Shown in pieces: positions 33,730-41,646 of a stretch of 62,658 nt of DNA; within the stretch, counting starts at the first letter, position 1, and each line of letters starts with the position of its first letter. This stretch comes from Aminivibrio pyruvatiphilus (GTDB lineage: Bacteria; Synergistota; Synergistia; Synergistales; Aminobacteriaceae). Made by a program: the position numbers and the translations under genes. Under the pieces are notes generated by a model that was given only the letters and a program-made list of their open reading frames with translations, searched no databases and was not told the origin of the DNA. Location: contig NZ_SORI01000018.1 of the NCBI RefSeq assembly GCF_004366815.1, positions 1 to 62,658 of the forward strand, written 5' to 3'.

Positions 33730-34346
33730 GTGACCTGTACAACGAACCCGCCGCTGAAACTGTAACGGAAACGAAAGTCCAGAAATCCCTTTTCATCGCC
33801 CATGTCTGTATTTGCTCCGACGAAGCGGAAGCACGGGAAAGAATCAGAAGTATTTCCTCGGACCACCGGCAGGCAAACCATAACTGCTGGGCGTACAGGG
33901 TCGGCTCACTGAAATGTGAAGAATACTTCTCCGACGACGGAGAACCCGCCGGAACGGCGGGAAAACCCATCCTCGGAGCGATTCTCCGGCAGGAACTGAC
34001 GAATGTGCTGGTGGTGGTGACCCGGTATTTCGGCGGTATCAAGCTCGGTGTGCGCGGCCTCATAGAAGCCTACGGAAACGCCGCCTCGGAGGGTCTCCTC
34101 GCATCGGGAAAAGTACTGCGGAGAGTGAGAACATCCTATGAAATACGGATGCCCTACGACATGGCAAAGCTGATGGACCGGCTTCTCGATTCATGCGACA
34201 CAGGGGGAGAATTTCGGACCATCGAATACGGCGAGTACATTAGGGTGCGGTGCGCTGTCCCTCTCGACCTGGCGCCCAGAGTGGAAGAAACCCTCGAAGA
34301 GTGGAAAAACACCAGAAGAATCCGAGGGTGGGATCCGGTCGGGTGA
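33726..34346 (+). CDS. yigZ: YigZ/IMPACT family protein
   Basis: 206 residues. The N-terminal UPF0029 domain contains SLFIAHVCICSDEAEARERI, HNCWAYRVG, YFSDDGEPAGTAGKPIL and VLVVVTRYFGGIKLGVRGL, which are the most conserved stretches of this family. A smaller C-terminal DUF1949 alpha/beta domain follows (about 140-200). IMPACT relatives regulate translation stress in eukaryotes; the bacterial role is not settled. It is coupled to the HIT gene by a four-base overlap. Confidence 0.88.
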   Translation: MSDLYNEPAAETVTETKVQKSLFIAHVCICSDEAEARERIRSISSDHRQANHNCWAYRVGSLKCEEYFSDDGEPAGTAGKPILGAILRQELTNVLVVVTRYFGGIKLGVRGLIEAYGNAASEGLLASGKVLRRVRTSYEIRMPYDMAKLMDRLLDSCDTGGEFRTIEYGEYIRVRCAVPLDLAPRVEETLEEWKNTRRIRGWDPVG

Positions 34347-35032
34347 TATTGTCCGCTGTGACAGTCCGCAGGCAGCTATTTACGGTATCGCAGTGCTGGA
34401 ACGCTCCCCCGGCGGATTCCCATTAAAAGAATAAGGAACAGTCTCCTTTTCACAGCATGTGGAAAACGGAAACGAATTACAACACAAACCATCCGGCCTT
34501 CCCCAAAAAATATCCGGCTTCGGAACTCCCAATATAAGCAGAAGAAAATCTCCCCATAGAGTGTTTCCCAACTCCTCCAAGACACTGTACACAGTTGCAG
34601 TTAACAAGCACTGCTCCCTAACGCTAAATATATTCAAACGGTTTTCCTGAAAACGGATCTATATATTCTATGGAACCTCTTCTTTTACATTCTGCTGGAG
34701 GTTGCAGAAGGAGTTTTCAGGACACATAGGCTGACAATCATGCATGAGACCAAAAAAGCCACTGATAGCAAGGCAATGCAGTGGCATCGGGAGAAAAGAA
34801 TATTGGAATACCATGAGAAGCACCAGGGAGAAGCCTCAGTAATTTCATTCAGGGGGTGGGAATTTACTCTGCAAATGGAAAAAGGTCAGTAAAGAGCAAA
34901 GGCTATATACGCTGCCGCAGGTCCGAATTCCGGTGGAAATCCCGAAGAATAATCCCACGGCAAAACAAACACTGTTTCGAAGAACGGAATCCCCGAATTC
35001 AGTCTCGAAAACCAGCTTTGGCAGGTAAAACC
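34347..35032. other. Intergenic stretch without a recognised gene
   Basis: About 690 bases, visibly more AT-rich than the genes. Short reading frames exist on both strands (a 50-codon one at 34741-34893 is the most regular: MHETKKATDSKAMQWHREKR), but none has a convincing ribosome site or known motif. Possibly decayed DNA or structural DNA near the origin. Confidence 0.5.
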
Positions 35033-35073
35033 TTGTCAAAATCCATGTCAACCACTATACTAACCAGTAGACA
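35033..35073 (+). promoter_or_regulatory. bioY promoter with BirA-like operator
   Basis: TTGTCA (35033-35038) and TATACT (35056-35061) are spaced 17 bases apart, a near-ideal sigma-70 promoter. TGTCAAC (35046-35052) and GTAGACA (35067-35073), an imperfect inverted repeat with 14 bases between, straddle the -10. This matches the layout of BirA biotin-repressor sites (TTGTTAAC-type arms with N14-15) expected at bioY. The promoter is convincing; the operator is a proposal. Confidence 0.55.
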
Positions 35074-35087
35074 GGAGATGATTTTTC

Positions 35088-35633
35088 GTGAAAACACGCT
35101 ACAAAACTCTCATACTTGCGGCTTTTTTTACCGGATTGACGGCAGTGGGAGCTTTTATCCGAATACCGTTGCCCTTTGTTCCCATTACACTCCAGGTCCT
35201 CATGGTACTTCTTTCGGGGTTGCTTCTTTCACCCAGGGCGGCTCTCCTCTCCCAGGCAGCGTATGTTCTCCTGGGACTTTCGGGAGTTCCCGTTTTTGCA
35301 GGTGGAGGAGGCATTTCCTACACTCTTTCTCCCACCTTTGGATATCTCATGGGGCAGATTCCTGCGGCATGGGTCATATCCCGCATTGTCAACAGAGGCG
35401 AAGTTGCCTTTAAGAAGATATTCCTGGCGGCGATGGCCGGAATTTCCATTATGTATTTGCTGGGTGTAACGGTGCTGTTCCTCAATCTCAACTACGTTGC
35501 CGGAAAACCAACGGATCTGGCACAGGTACTGCATATCGGCGTCTATCCCTTCATTTTTCCTGATCTTCTGAAAGCAGCCGCAGCAGCGCTTCTAACCCTT
35601 AAAATACGGAGAGTCTCAAAAGGTCCACTCTAA
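35088..35633 (+). CDS. bioY: Biotin transporter BioY
   Basis: 181-residue S component of an ECF biotin importer with about six helices. Family motifs include AFIRIPLPFVPITLQVLMVLLSG, QAAYVLLGLSGVPVFAGGGG and SPTFGYLMGQIPAAWV, close to the BioY consensus. The start is GTG with AGGAG ten bases upstream. BioM and BioN are absent, so it uses shared ECF ATPase and T subunits or acts alone. A terminator follows 35 bases later; it is monocistronic. Confidence 0.92.
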   Translation: MKTRYKTLILAAFFTGLTAVGAFIRIPLPFVPITLQVLMVLLSGLLLSPRAALLSQAAYVLLGLSGVPVFAGGGGISYTLSPTFGYLMGQIPAAWVISRIVNRGEVAFKKIFLAAMAGISIMYLLGVTVLFLNLNYVAGKPTDLAQVLHIGVYPFIFPDLLKAAAAALLTLKIRRVSKGPL

Positions 35634-35668
35634 ATACAATCAAACCAGATAGCGTTACGCAGCCTCAA

Positions 35669-35707
35669 GGGGGAATTCCTGGAAACCACAATGGAATTCT
35701 CCCTTTT
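35669..35707 (+). terminator. bioY terminator
   Basis: GGGGGAATTCC pairs with GGAATTCTCCC around a loop of about 11 bases, followed by TTTT. Confidence 0.8.
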
Positions 35708-36144
35708 CTATTGTCCGTTATTGACCAGTGCAGCGGAATAAAATCAAAATGGCATCCCCCTACGGAAATAATTCATGGGAATTCAAAGAGCAAAAAGGAT
35801 ATCAAGAGGTGTGGAAGTTCACATAACCGGAAATACCTGACGGCATATACGCATCCAATACAACACAAAAAGAATCCGTACCGAAAGATGCGTAGTACCT
35901 GTAAACACCGCCTCCGATGTTTCAAAAAGAAATGGATTAAACTGCACAACCGTGCGTACAAACTTCTTTGACCCCGGGTTATAAAAACAGCAACACTCTC
36001 CAAATACCAACCGGAAATCAGTCATAAAAATAGCAATGAACAATATCCCTACGGTCTGTACGGAAGATAAATCGGTGAAACTTACTCCGACTATACATTC
36101 GAGATAATTGCCGCGAGAGAAGAAGAGAGTGAGGAAGGAAGAAA
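35708..36144. other. Intergenic stretch without a recognised gene
   Basis: AT-rich region between the bioY terminator and the main parS palindrome. It holds only short unsupported reading frames on both strands. Confidence 0.5.
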
Positions 36145-36176
36145 CCCTGCAATGTTTCACGTGAAACATTGCAGGG
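36145..36176. promoter_or_regulatory. parS centromere site 2, core of a 32-nt perfect palindrome
   Basis: The core 36153-36168 is an exact parS (TGTTTCACGTGAAACA). The symmetry continues perfectly on both sides as CCCTGCAA...TTGCAGGG, giving 32 bases. It lies in the noncoding DNA about 7.3 kb from the DnaA-box cluster. Confidence 0.93.
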
Positions 36177-36283
36177 GTAAGATTAAATAAAGATTAATTA
36201 ATAGGGGTGTTGTTTCTGGAAAACGATTGGAATTGATCATTTTGAGCCCTAAAAAGATGTAGAAGGAGCTGACCAAAACTGAT

Positions 36284-37669
36284 CTACTGTATCGACCGCT
36301 CCAGGAAATCATTCTTTTCGATGTAATGTTTCACGTTAAACTTCCGGGCAGCTCCGCTGTAGTTCATGTAGCGTACCGTCCCAAATACGGGCCGTTCTGG
36401 CCAGGGCCTGTCGTGGAGCCCTCCGATGGCCCATGAAATGCCCGCGATGCCGTTCGGGTCTCTTCCGTCGAGTTCATACCGGTCGTTCAGGAAAAGAGCA
36501 GCGGCAAAAGCCTCCTCCGGGGAGGAAGACCATTCGAGTATCTTTTTGGCCCAATACATTCGGGCCCAGCCATGCATTTTCCCGCGGATGATCATTTCTT
36601 TCTGGGCAGCATTCCACAGGGGGTCGGACGTTTGTGCGTTTTCAAGGGCTTGAATATCGTAGAGAAAGGGACGGGGATCGTTCCTGTGGTTGTCGAGGCT
36701 TTTCCGTGCCCATCCGGGTAGACCGGTGTAGGTTCCCGCCGCTTCTTCGTAGAGGCAGAAATTGTCTGCCAGCTCCCGCCGGACGATAAGTTCTTCGAGA
36801 AATGCCCGTGAGGATTCCGTATCCTCGGCGGCGCAAATTTCGTACGCGGTCCTCTGTGCGGAAAGATGTCCGAAATGGAGCCAGGGAGAAAGGCCCGAAA
36901 GGCCATCGAGGCCGGGATCGTTTCGATCCTGGGCGTACTTTCCAAGACCCCTCTCCAGAAAGGTGCGCAGTCGTGCGGCGGCGGCCGATTCGCCGGGGGC
37001 AATCCATTCAAGCGGAAAACCGGCGTCAGGAGCGGACACCAGAGCGGGAAAATGCTCCGGGAGATTACATGGTACTGAACCGTCCCTATTCGTCGGCGGC
37101 ATCGGCTGGATTTCCGGGATATCCGTCAGCCAGCCGGAAAGAAGGGGAGAAATTTTCCGGCGGAAGGTGGCGGCGCTGTATTCTTTCTTCGGGGAGGCGA
37201 TCCATGCAGGTACAATGTTGTGGGCATCCGTCTCCGCCACAGGGCAGGGGGCTGTTTCCAGAAGATCTGCTTTCCAGCTCCGCTTTTCCGGGTAGGGGTC
37301 GAAATCAGTCACGATGAAAGAGGCATTCATGGAATGGGCCCGATTTCCCACTGAAAGGCCGGGTTTCCCGGCGAGAATCTCCAGGGGAATGTTCTTTGCG
37401 GCAAGGGACCGGGCAAGCAGCCGGAGCCCTTCAGCCAGAAAGCCGTAGTGCCGGAAAGAGGCACCCGAAAATGAAGGAGCGAGGCAGAAAAGCACCCGCA
37501 GAGGGCGGGAGAGAGCTTTCGCGGTATGGAAGGCAGCCAGAAGAGCCCAGTTATCCGCGGCCCTCTGGTCCCGGGACATCCAGTAGAGCACCGGGCCGCT
37601 TCCGGAAGGTCCGTCTTTCAGGAGGCGGGTTCGCCTGAGAGTATCGGGGGGCAGTGAGGAAAGGGGCAT
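36284..37669 (-). CDS. phrB: Class II CPD photolyase
   Basis: 461-residue FAD-dependent deoxyribodipyrimidine photolyase that repairs UV cyclobutane dimers using light. The N-terminal alpha/beta domain has VLYWMSRDQRAADNWAL. The C-terminal helical FAD domain has SPWLHFGHLSAQR, EELIVRRELADNFCLY, MHGWARMYWAKKILEW and LFLNDRYELDGRDPNGIAGISWAIGG, all class II hallmarks. A degenerate parS lies in its C-terminal codons (FNVKH). A copy of the Noc-box palindrome lies 21-38 bases before its start. Confidence 0.93.
   Translation of the reverse strand: MPLSSLPPDTLRRTRLLKDGPSGSGPVLYWMSRDQRAADNWALLAAFHTAKALSRPLRVLFCLAPSFSGASFRHYGFLAEGLRLLARSLAAKNIPLEILAGKPGLSVGNRAHSMNASFIVTDFDPYPEKRSWKADLLETAPCPVAETDAHNIVPAWIASPKKEYSAATFRRKISPLLSGWLTDIPEIQPMPPTNRDGSVPCNLPEHFPALVSAPDAGFPLEWIAPGESAAAARLRTFLERGLGKYAQDRNDPGLDGLSGLSPWLHFGHLSAQRTAYEICAAEDTESSRAFLEELIVRRELADNFCLYEEAAGTYTGLPGWARKSLDNHRNDPRPFLYDIQALENAQTSDPLWNAAQKEMIIRGKMHGWARMYWAKKILEWSSSPEEAFAAALFLNDRYELDGRDPNGIAGISWAIGGLHDRPWPERPVFGTVRYMNYSGAARKFNVKHYIEKNDFLERSIQ
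36327..36342. promoter_or_regulatory. Degenerate parS-like site 3
   Basis: TGTTTCACGTTAAACT matches parS at 14 of 16 positions. It is inside the photolyase coding sequence, 174 bases from site 2; intragenic parS sites are common. Confidence 0.6.
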
Positions 37670-37689
37670 GCTGTTGTATACATTCCTTT

Positions 37690-37707
37690 CTATTTCCCGG
37701 GAAATAG
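37690..37707. repeat. 18-nt palindrome, copy 2, with Noc-box core
   Basis: Identical to the 18-mer at the end of parB (CTATTTCCCGGGAAATAG). It lies just upstream of the photolyase ribosome site (AAAGGA), so a regulatory operator role is an alternative to a nucleoid-protein site. Confidence 0.85.
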
Positions 37708-37712
37708 GATAT

Positions 37713-37743
37713 GAAAAGAAGGGCCTGCCGGAGGCAGGCCCTT
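37713..37743 (-). terminator. Terminator of the FKBP gene
   Basis: GGGCCTGCC and GGCAGGCCC form a nine-base stem; the minus-strand transcript continues TTCTTTTC. It lies four bases after the stop codon. Confidence 0.85.
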
Positions 37744-37746
37744 TGA

Positions 37747-38175
37747 CTATTCTACGATTTCCACCAGTTCGACCTGGAAGGTGAGCTCTTTTCCCGCGAG
37801 GCGGTGGTTTGCGTCAAGCTCGACGGAATCTTCTCCCACCGAGGCCACCGTTACGCTCATGGGGCTTCCTCCCCGGGTCATCATCTGGAGACTGTCACCC
37901 ACGGAAGGCTCGTAATTTTTTGGCATAACGTCCCGGGATACGGTGAAGACCATGTCGTCCCTCTTCGACCCGTAGGCCTGGTCCGGGGGCAGGACAAGGG
38001 TCCGCTCTTCTCCCACCTTCATCCCGACGACGCCGCTGTCGAATCCGGGGATCATCTGCCCGGCCCCCACAGTGAACTCCAGGGGGGGCCTCCCCCTGGA
38101 CGAGTCGAACACTTCGCCGTCGGAGAGGGTTCCCGTGTAATGGACCCGTATCTTTTTTCCCTTTTCTGCGATCAT
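37747..38175 (-). CDS. FKBP-type peptidyl-prolyl isomerase, SlyD-like
   Basis: 142-residue proline isomerase/chaperone. The FKBP core starts KIRVHYTGTLSDGEVFDSSRG, with PLEFTVGAGQMIPGFDSGVVGMKVGE and the inserted-flap region with VMPKNYEPSVGDSL, then DANHRLAGKELTFQVELVEI, the SlyD-type ending. The His-rich metal-binding tail of E. coli SlyD is absent. The ATG at 38175 has AAGGAG six to seven bases upstream. It is expected in the cytoplasm. Confidence 0.92.
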   Translation of the reverse strand: MIAEKGKKIRVHYTGTLSDGEVFDSSRGRPPLEFTVGAGQMIPGFDSGVVGMKVGEERTLVLPPDQAYGSKRDDMVFTVSRDVMPKNYEPSVGDSLQMMTRGGSPMSVTVASVGEDSVELDANHRLAGKELTFQVELVEIVE

Positions 38176-38404
38176 GTACTGCTCCTTTCTCCGCCTCTCT
38201 GACGGAAGGAAATTCTCCGGCCGTTCGGCCTGGAAAAGAGTTCCTGTATTGTATGTGTTCGGCTCCCCCGTGGCAAGGCAGGAATTCCTCATGGTCCGGC
38301 GGTTTGATTGCCGCCCGGGGCAGGATTAGGATGTACAATACGGAGGAGCGGGTTTCGGGACGGGCAGCGTCCCGGGAAAGATCCGGGGAAGGGGGAGAGA
38401 GACA

Positions 38405-39439
38405 GTGAAGATAATGAAGAAGCAGCTGGAGGAGGCGGTCCGGGAGGGGATCATCTCTGAAATGCAGGCGGAAAGTCTCTGGGAGTTTCTTCTGGAAAAA
38501 AACGAGGACGATCCGTCCTTCAAAGTAACCCACATCCTGTATTACCTCGGCGGACTGATTGCCATCGGAGCCATGACCCTCTTCATGAACCTCGGCTGGG
38601 AGGCTTTCGGAGGATGGGGGATTTTCGCCATCGCCGTCGTCTATGCCCTTTTCGGCCTGCTGCTGGCGGAACGCTTTTCCGGAAAAAGGGGTTTCGCTGT
38701 TCCGACGGGCATTATGGCCGCTTTTGCCACGGCCCTTGTTCCCCTGGCAGTGTACGGTCTCCAGGCCGGCCTGGGCTACTGGGACGGGGGCAGGGTGTAC
38801 CGTGAGTACCACGTCTATATCGACTGGCGGTGGATGTCCATGGAACTTGCCACCCTCGCCGCGGGGGCGGCGGCCCTGAAGCGCTACAAACTTCCGTTCC
38901 TCGTTTTTCCCGTGGCGGCGACCCTCTGGTACATGAGCATGGATCTCGCCCCCTTCCTTTTCCGGGATGCCGATCTCACATGGAGGCTCCGCAGGACCGT
39001 GTCTCTCTTGTTCGGTCTCGCCATGGTTCTTTTCGCCCTCCGGGTGGATTTCAGAACCCGTTCGAAGGGAGATTTCGCCTTCTGGCTGTATCTCTTCGGG
39101 CTGGCCGCTTTCTGGGGAGGGTTCTCCCTCATGGATTCGGGAAGCGAGCTCGGACGGTTTTTCTATCTCTGCGTCAACCTTCTCCTCATCGCCGTGGGGG
39201 CTGTGCTTTCCCGGCGGGCCTTCGCCGTCTTCGGGGGAATTGGTACCTCCATATACATCGGCCATCTTGCCTGGAGGGTTTTCGAAAACAGTCCCTTTTT
39301 CCCCTTTGCCCTTTCTCTCGTGGGGTTTGCCGTCATCTGGACCGGCATTCTCTGGCAGCGAAGGGAAAAACAGATAACCGCAGCGCTCCGCTCCTTTCTT
39401 CCCGTCCAGGTGAGGGAATTTCTCGAAAACGGACAATAG
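38405..39439 (+). CDS. DUF2157-type polytopic membrane protein
   Basis: 344 residues. An N-terminal soluble segment (KKQLEEAVREGIISEMQAESLWEFL) typical of DUF2157 is followed by eight to ten hydrophobic helices beginning ILYYLGGLIAIGAMTLFMNLG. The start is GTG with GGGGAAGGGGGAGAG upstream. It is on the same strand as, and only 35 bases before, the TerB gene, so it may be read on the same transcript as the helicase cassette. Its function is unknown. The C terminus (WQRREKQITAALRSFLP) is cytoplasmic-type and basic. Confidence 0.7.
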   Translation: MKIMKKQLEEAVREGIISEMQAESLWEFLLEKNEDDPSFKVTHILYYLGGLIAIGAMTLFMNLGWEAFGGWGIFAIAVVYALFGLLLAERFSGKRGFAVPTGIMAAFATALVPLAVYGLQAGLGYWDGGRVYREYHVYIDWRWMSMELATLAAGAAALKRYKLPFLVFPVAATLWYMSMDLAPFLFRDADLTWRLRRTVSLLFGLAMVLFALRVDFRTRSKGDFAFWLYLFGLAAFWGGFSLMDSGSELGRFFYLCVNLLLIAVGAVLSRRAFAVFGGIGTSIYIGHLAWRVFENSPFFPFALSLVGFAVIWTGILWQRREKQITAALRSFLPVQVREFLENGQ

Positions 39440-39474
39440 GGGAGAGGAATACATGATGAAAAGAGGCCGCTGTA

Positions 39475-41646
39475 TTGGAGCTTTTTCTTGCCGCACTCGC
39501 CGTGACCATACTCTATAGGATCGCCAGGGCCTTTCTTCGCCTTGCATCGGGCAGGAAGGACCGGGAATCGCCGGGGAAGGTCCTGAAGGATTCCGAAACA
39601 GGCCGCCCCGGTGCGGCGGAGCCCGCCCGGTGGTTCGGCTCCATGGAAATGCCTTCGGTGAACGGGTATTCCGTTCCCGGAGGCCTGGTCTACGTGGGAG
39701 AGAAACTCCTGGATTATTCGGGGTTCAACGATCCCTGCCTCCTCAATCCCTCCCTCCGGGCGGTTTCCGGACTCTCACCGTCGATGCCGCTGCCGGAGCA
39801 GAGGCTCCACTACGGAAAAATGACTCCGGAGCAGCGGGGTGCCTACCTGTCGTGGCTTGCAGGAGGGCGGAATGATCCTGCCGCCGCCGTCCCCTACGTT
39901 TTCCTGTTCTTTTACGGCCTTGAGCGGCGCCTCATGGTGGACGGCCAGCGGGGGGGCGTATCCCCGGAAGAACGGGCGGACATGGTGCTGGAAATCCTCC
40001 GGCTGCTCCAGATTTACGGAGGGCACCGGGCCTTCAGGGGCCATGCCCGGAACCTTCTGGCCATGGAATGGGTTCTCTGGGGGAATCCCGACGACCGGCC
40101 CGGCTATATCGACTTCTCAGACAGGTACTGCGCCGAGCCTTTCGCCGCCGTTCTCGCCCGGTACGCGGCCCTGGACAGGCCCATACCGGCGGACGCGGCC
40201 CTTCAATGGCTGATTCTCCACCCCGAGCAGGGGATCAAAACGTCAGCGAGGCGCTGCCCTGATCTTTTCCGTAAGCTTTTCTTCCTCCGCTACCGGGAAA
40301 AGTACGGCGAGGGGATGGTCATCCACCCCAACAGGACCCCTCTCACGCTCACCTACAGGGCCGCCACGCCCTCCCTCGGGGACCGGCTCAAGATCCGCAT
40401 CCCGGGGCTGCCGAATCCCTTTGTCCTCACCGCGCCGGTGAAAAGGCTGGCGGCCCTCGCAGCCGGGTGTGCCGACGAGCTGGACAGCTACAGCAGATTT
40501 TTGGCCCGGGGAGGAAGCCCTGAATCCCCCGAGGCGGCCGCCCTTCTTCCGGCGGAGCTGCTCACCGGCGCCCCCGCCGGGGAGGCCGTCCGGGAGAGGC
40601 TCGCCCGTCTCTGCCCGGAAAACCCGACTCTGACCGATGCGGGAAAGGTCTTCGCCGTTCTCGGGCAGACGCCTCCGCCAAAAATGGACCGGAAACGGGC
40701 GGCGGCGCTGGCCGATGCCCTGGGGGCCTTCGGCTTCGGCATGGCCCCCGACCCCGGCATTCACGGTTTCCCCCCGTCGCCGGACGGGCCTGTTGCCCTC
40801 TTTTCCCCCCGGACCGTCCCCTCGGCCCGGGAGAAATTTGCGGCCCTGACGGCACTGGTCAGACTGGGCAGCCTGGTGGCCCAGGCATCGGGCGAGGCCA
40901 CGGAAGGGGAGCGGAGGGTAGTGGAGGATCTCGTCTCCTCCGACGAGGCCCTCTCCCCGGAGGAGAAACGGTCCCTCTCCGCCCTCTCCCTCTGGGCCTT
41001 TGCCGTACCCCAGGGCGCCGCAGGCCTCCGGGGGATCCTCGGGCCCCTTCCGGAGGAGACGAAACGGTCCCTGGGCCGAATTCTCGGCGCCATTGCCGCC
41101 GCCGACGGCAGGGTGGACCCCGCGGAGGTCCGCGCCATAGGGAAGCTCTACGGCTACCTCGGCCTCGACGCCGGGCAGGCCTCCCGGGACATCCACGCCG
41201 CCGTGTCCGGCACGGCCGCCCCGTCCGCGGGAACGGAGACAAAGGAAGGGTTTTCCCTGAACATGGATCTCATCCGCCTCCGGCAGGAGGAAACCCGGCA
41301 GGTGAGCGGCGTCCTGCGGGAGATATTCGCCTCCCCGGAAGAGGAGCCCCTTCCCCCAGAGGAGCCGCCGGCGGGAGACGGCCCGCTTGCCGGGCTTGGC
41401 GGTCAGCACCGGGAACTGCTTTTCTCCCTCCTGAAGCGTGAGACCTGGCGGAGGGAGGAGTATGAATCCCTCTGCGCCTCCCTGTCCCTTCCCCCCGACG
41501 GGGCGCTGGAAATACTGAACGAATGGGCCTTTTCCTCCGCCGGGGCGCTCCTCGCCGAGGACGGGGACCCCGTCTATATCGACATATCCCTGGCAGAGGA
41601 GGTTCTTTCCCATGGACAGCAGGAAGATGAAAATCCGGCCCCGTGA
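39475..41646 (+). CDS. TerB_N-TerB-TerB_C domain protein of an ATPase-helicase cassette
   Basis: 723 residues. Residues 2-23 form a membrane helix (LFLAALAVTILYRIARAFL). The TerB_N domain (about 50-250) has the family block QRGAYLSWLAGGRNDPAAAVPYVF then LFFYGLERRLM. A TerB-type helical domain follows with AIAAADGRVDPAEVRAIGKLYGYLG. TerB_C (about 590-710) ends GALEILNEWAFSSAGALLAEDGDPVYID. TerB domains are linked to tellurite/phage/colicin resistance and metal sensing. The start is TTG (AAGAGG eight bases upstream) because a stop lies six codons before it and no ATG fits. It overlaps the next gene by 35 bases. Likely a scaffold linking the ATPase and helicase to the membrane. Confidence 0.85.
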   Translation: MELFLAALAVTILYRIARAFLRLASGRKDRESPGKVLKDSETGRPGAAEPARWFGSMEMPSVNGYSVPGGLVYVGEKLLDYSGFNDPCLLNPSLRAVSGLSPSMPLPEQRLHYGKMTPEQRGAYLSWLAGGRNDPAAAVPYVFLFFYGLERRLMVDGQRGGVSPEERADMVLEILRLLQIYGGHRAFRGHARNLLAMEWVLWGNPDDRPGYIDFSDRYCAEPFAAVLARYAALDRPIPADAALQWLILHPEQGIKTSARRCPDLFRKLFFLRYREKYGEGMVIHPNRTPLTLTYRAATPSLGDRLKIRIPGLPNPFVLTAPVKRLAALAAGCADELDSYSRFLARGGSPESPEAAALLPAELLTGAPAGEAVRERLARLCPENPTLTDAGKVFAVLGQTPPPKMDRKRAAALADALGAFGFGMAPDPGIHGFPPSPDGPVALFSPRTVPSAREKFAALTALVRLGSLVAQASGEATEGERRVVEDLVSSDEALSPEEKRSLSALSLWAFAVPQGAAGLRGILGPLPEETKRSLGRILGAIAAADGRVDPAEVRAIGKLYGYLGLDAGQASRDIHAAVSGTAAPSAGTETKEGFSLNMDLIRLRQEETRQVSGVLREIFASPEEEPLPPEEPPAGDGPLAGLGGQHRELLFSLLKRETWRREEYESLCASLSLPPDGALEILNEWAFSSAGALLAEDGDPVYIDISLAEEVLSHGQQEDENPAP

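Noticed and set aside
34376-34637. Two overlapping minus-strand frames after yigZ
   Set aside because: They contradict each other, lack ribosome sites and resemble no family.
35711-35971. 86-codon plus-strand frame after bioY
   Set aside because: Basic, irregular composition, no ribosome site, and it starts right after a terminator.
35819-36169. Minus-strand frame beginning M-F-H-V-K-H
   Set aside because: The start only reflects the parS sequence read as codons; the rest has no homology signal or ribosome site.
39453-39500. ATG-ATG start at 39453 for the TerB protein
   Set aside because: It is in another frame and stops after about 17 codons; the TTG at 39475 gives the full protein.
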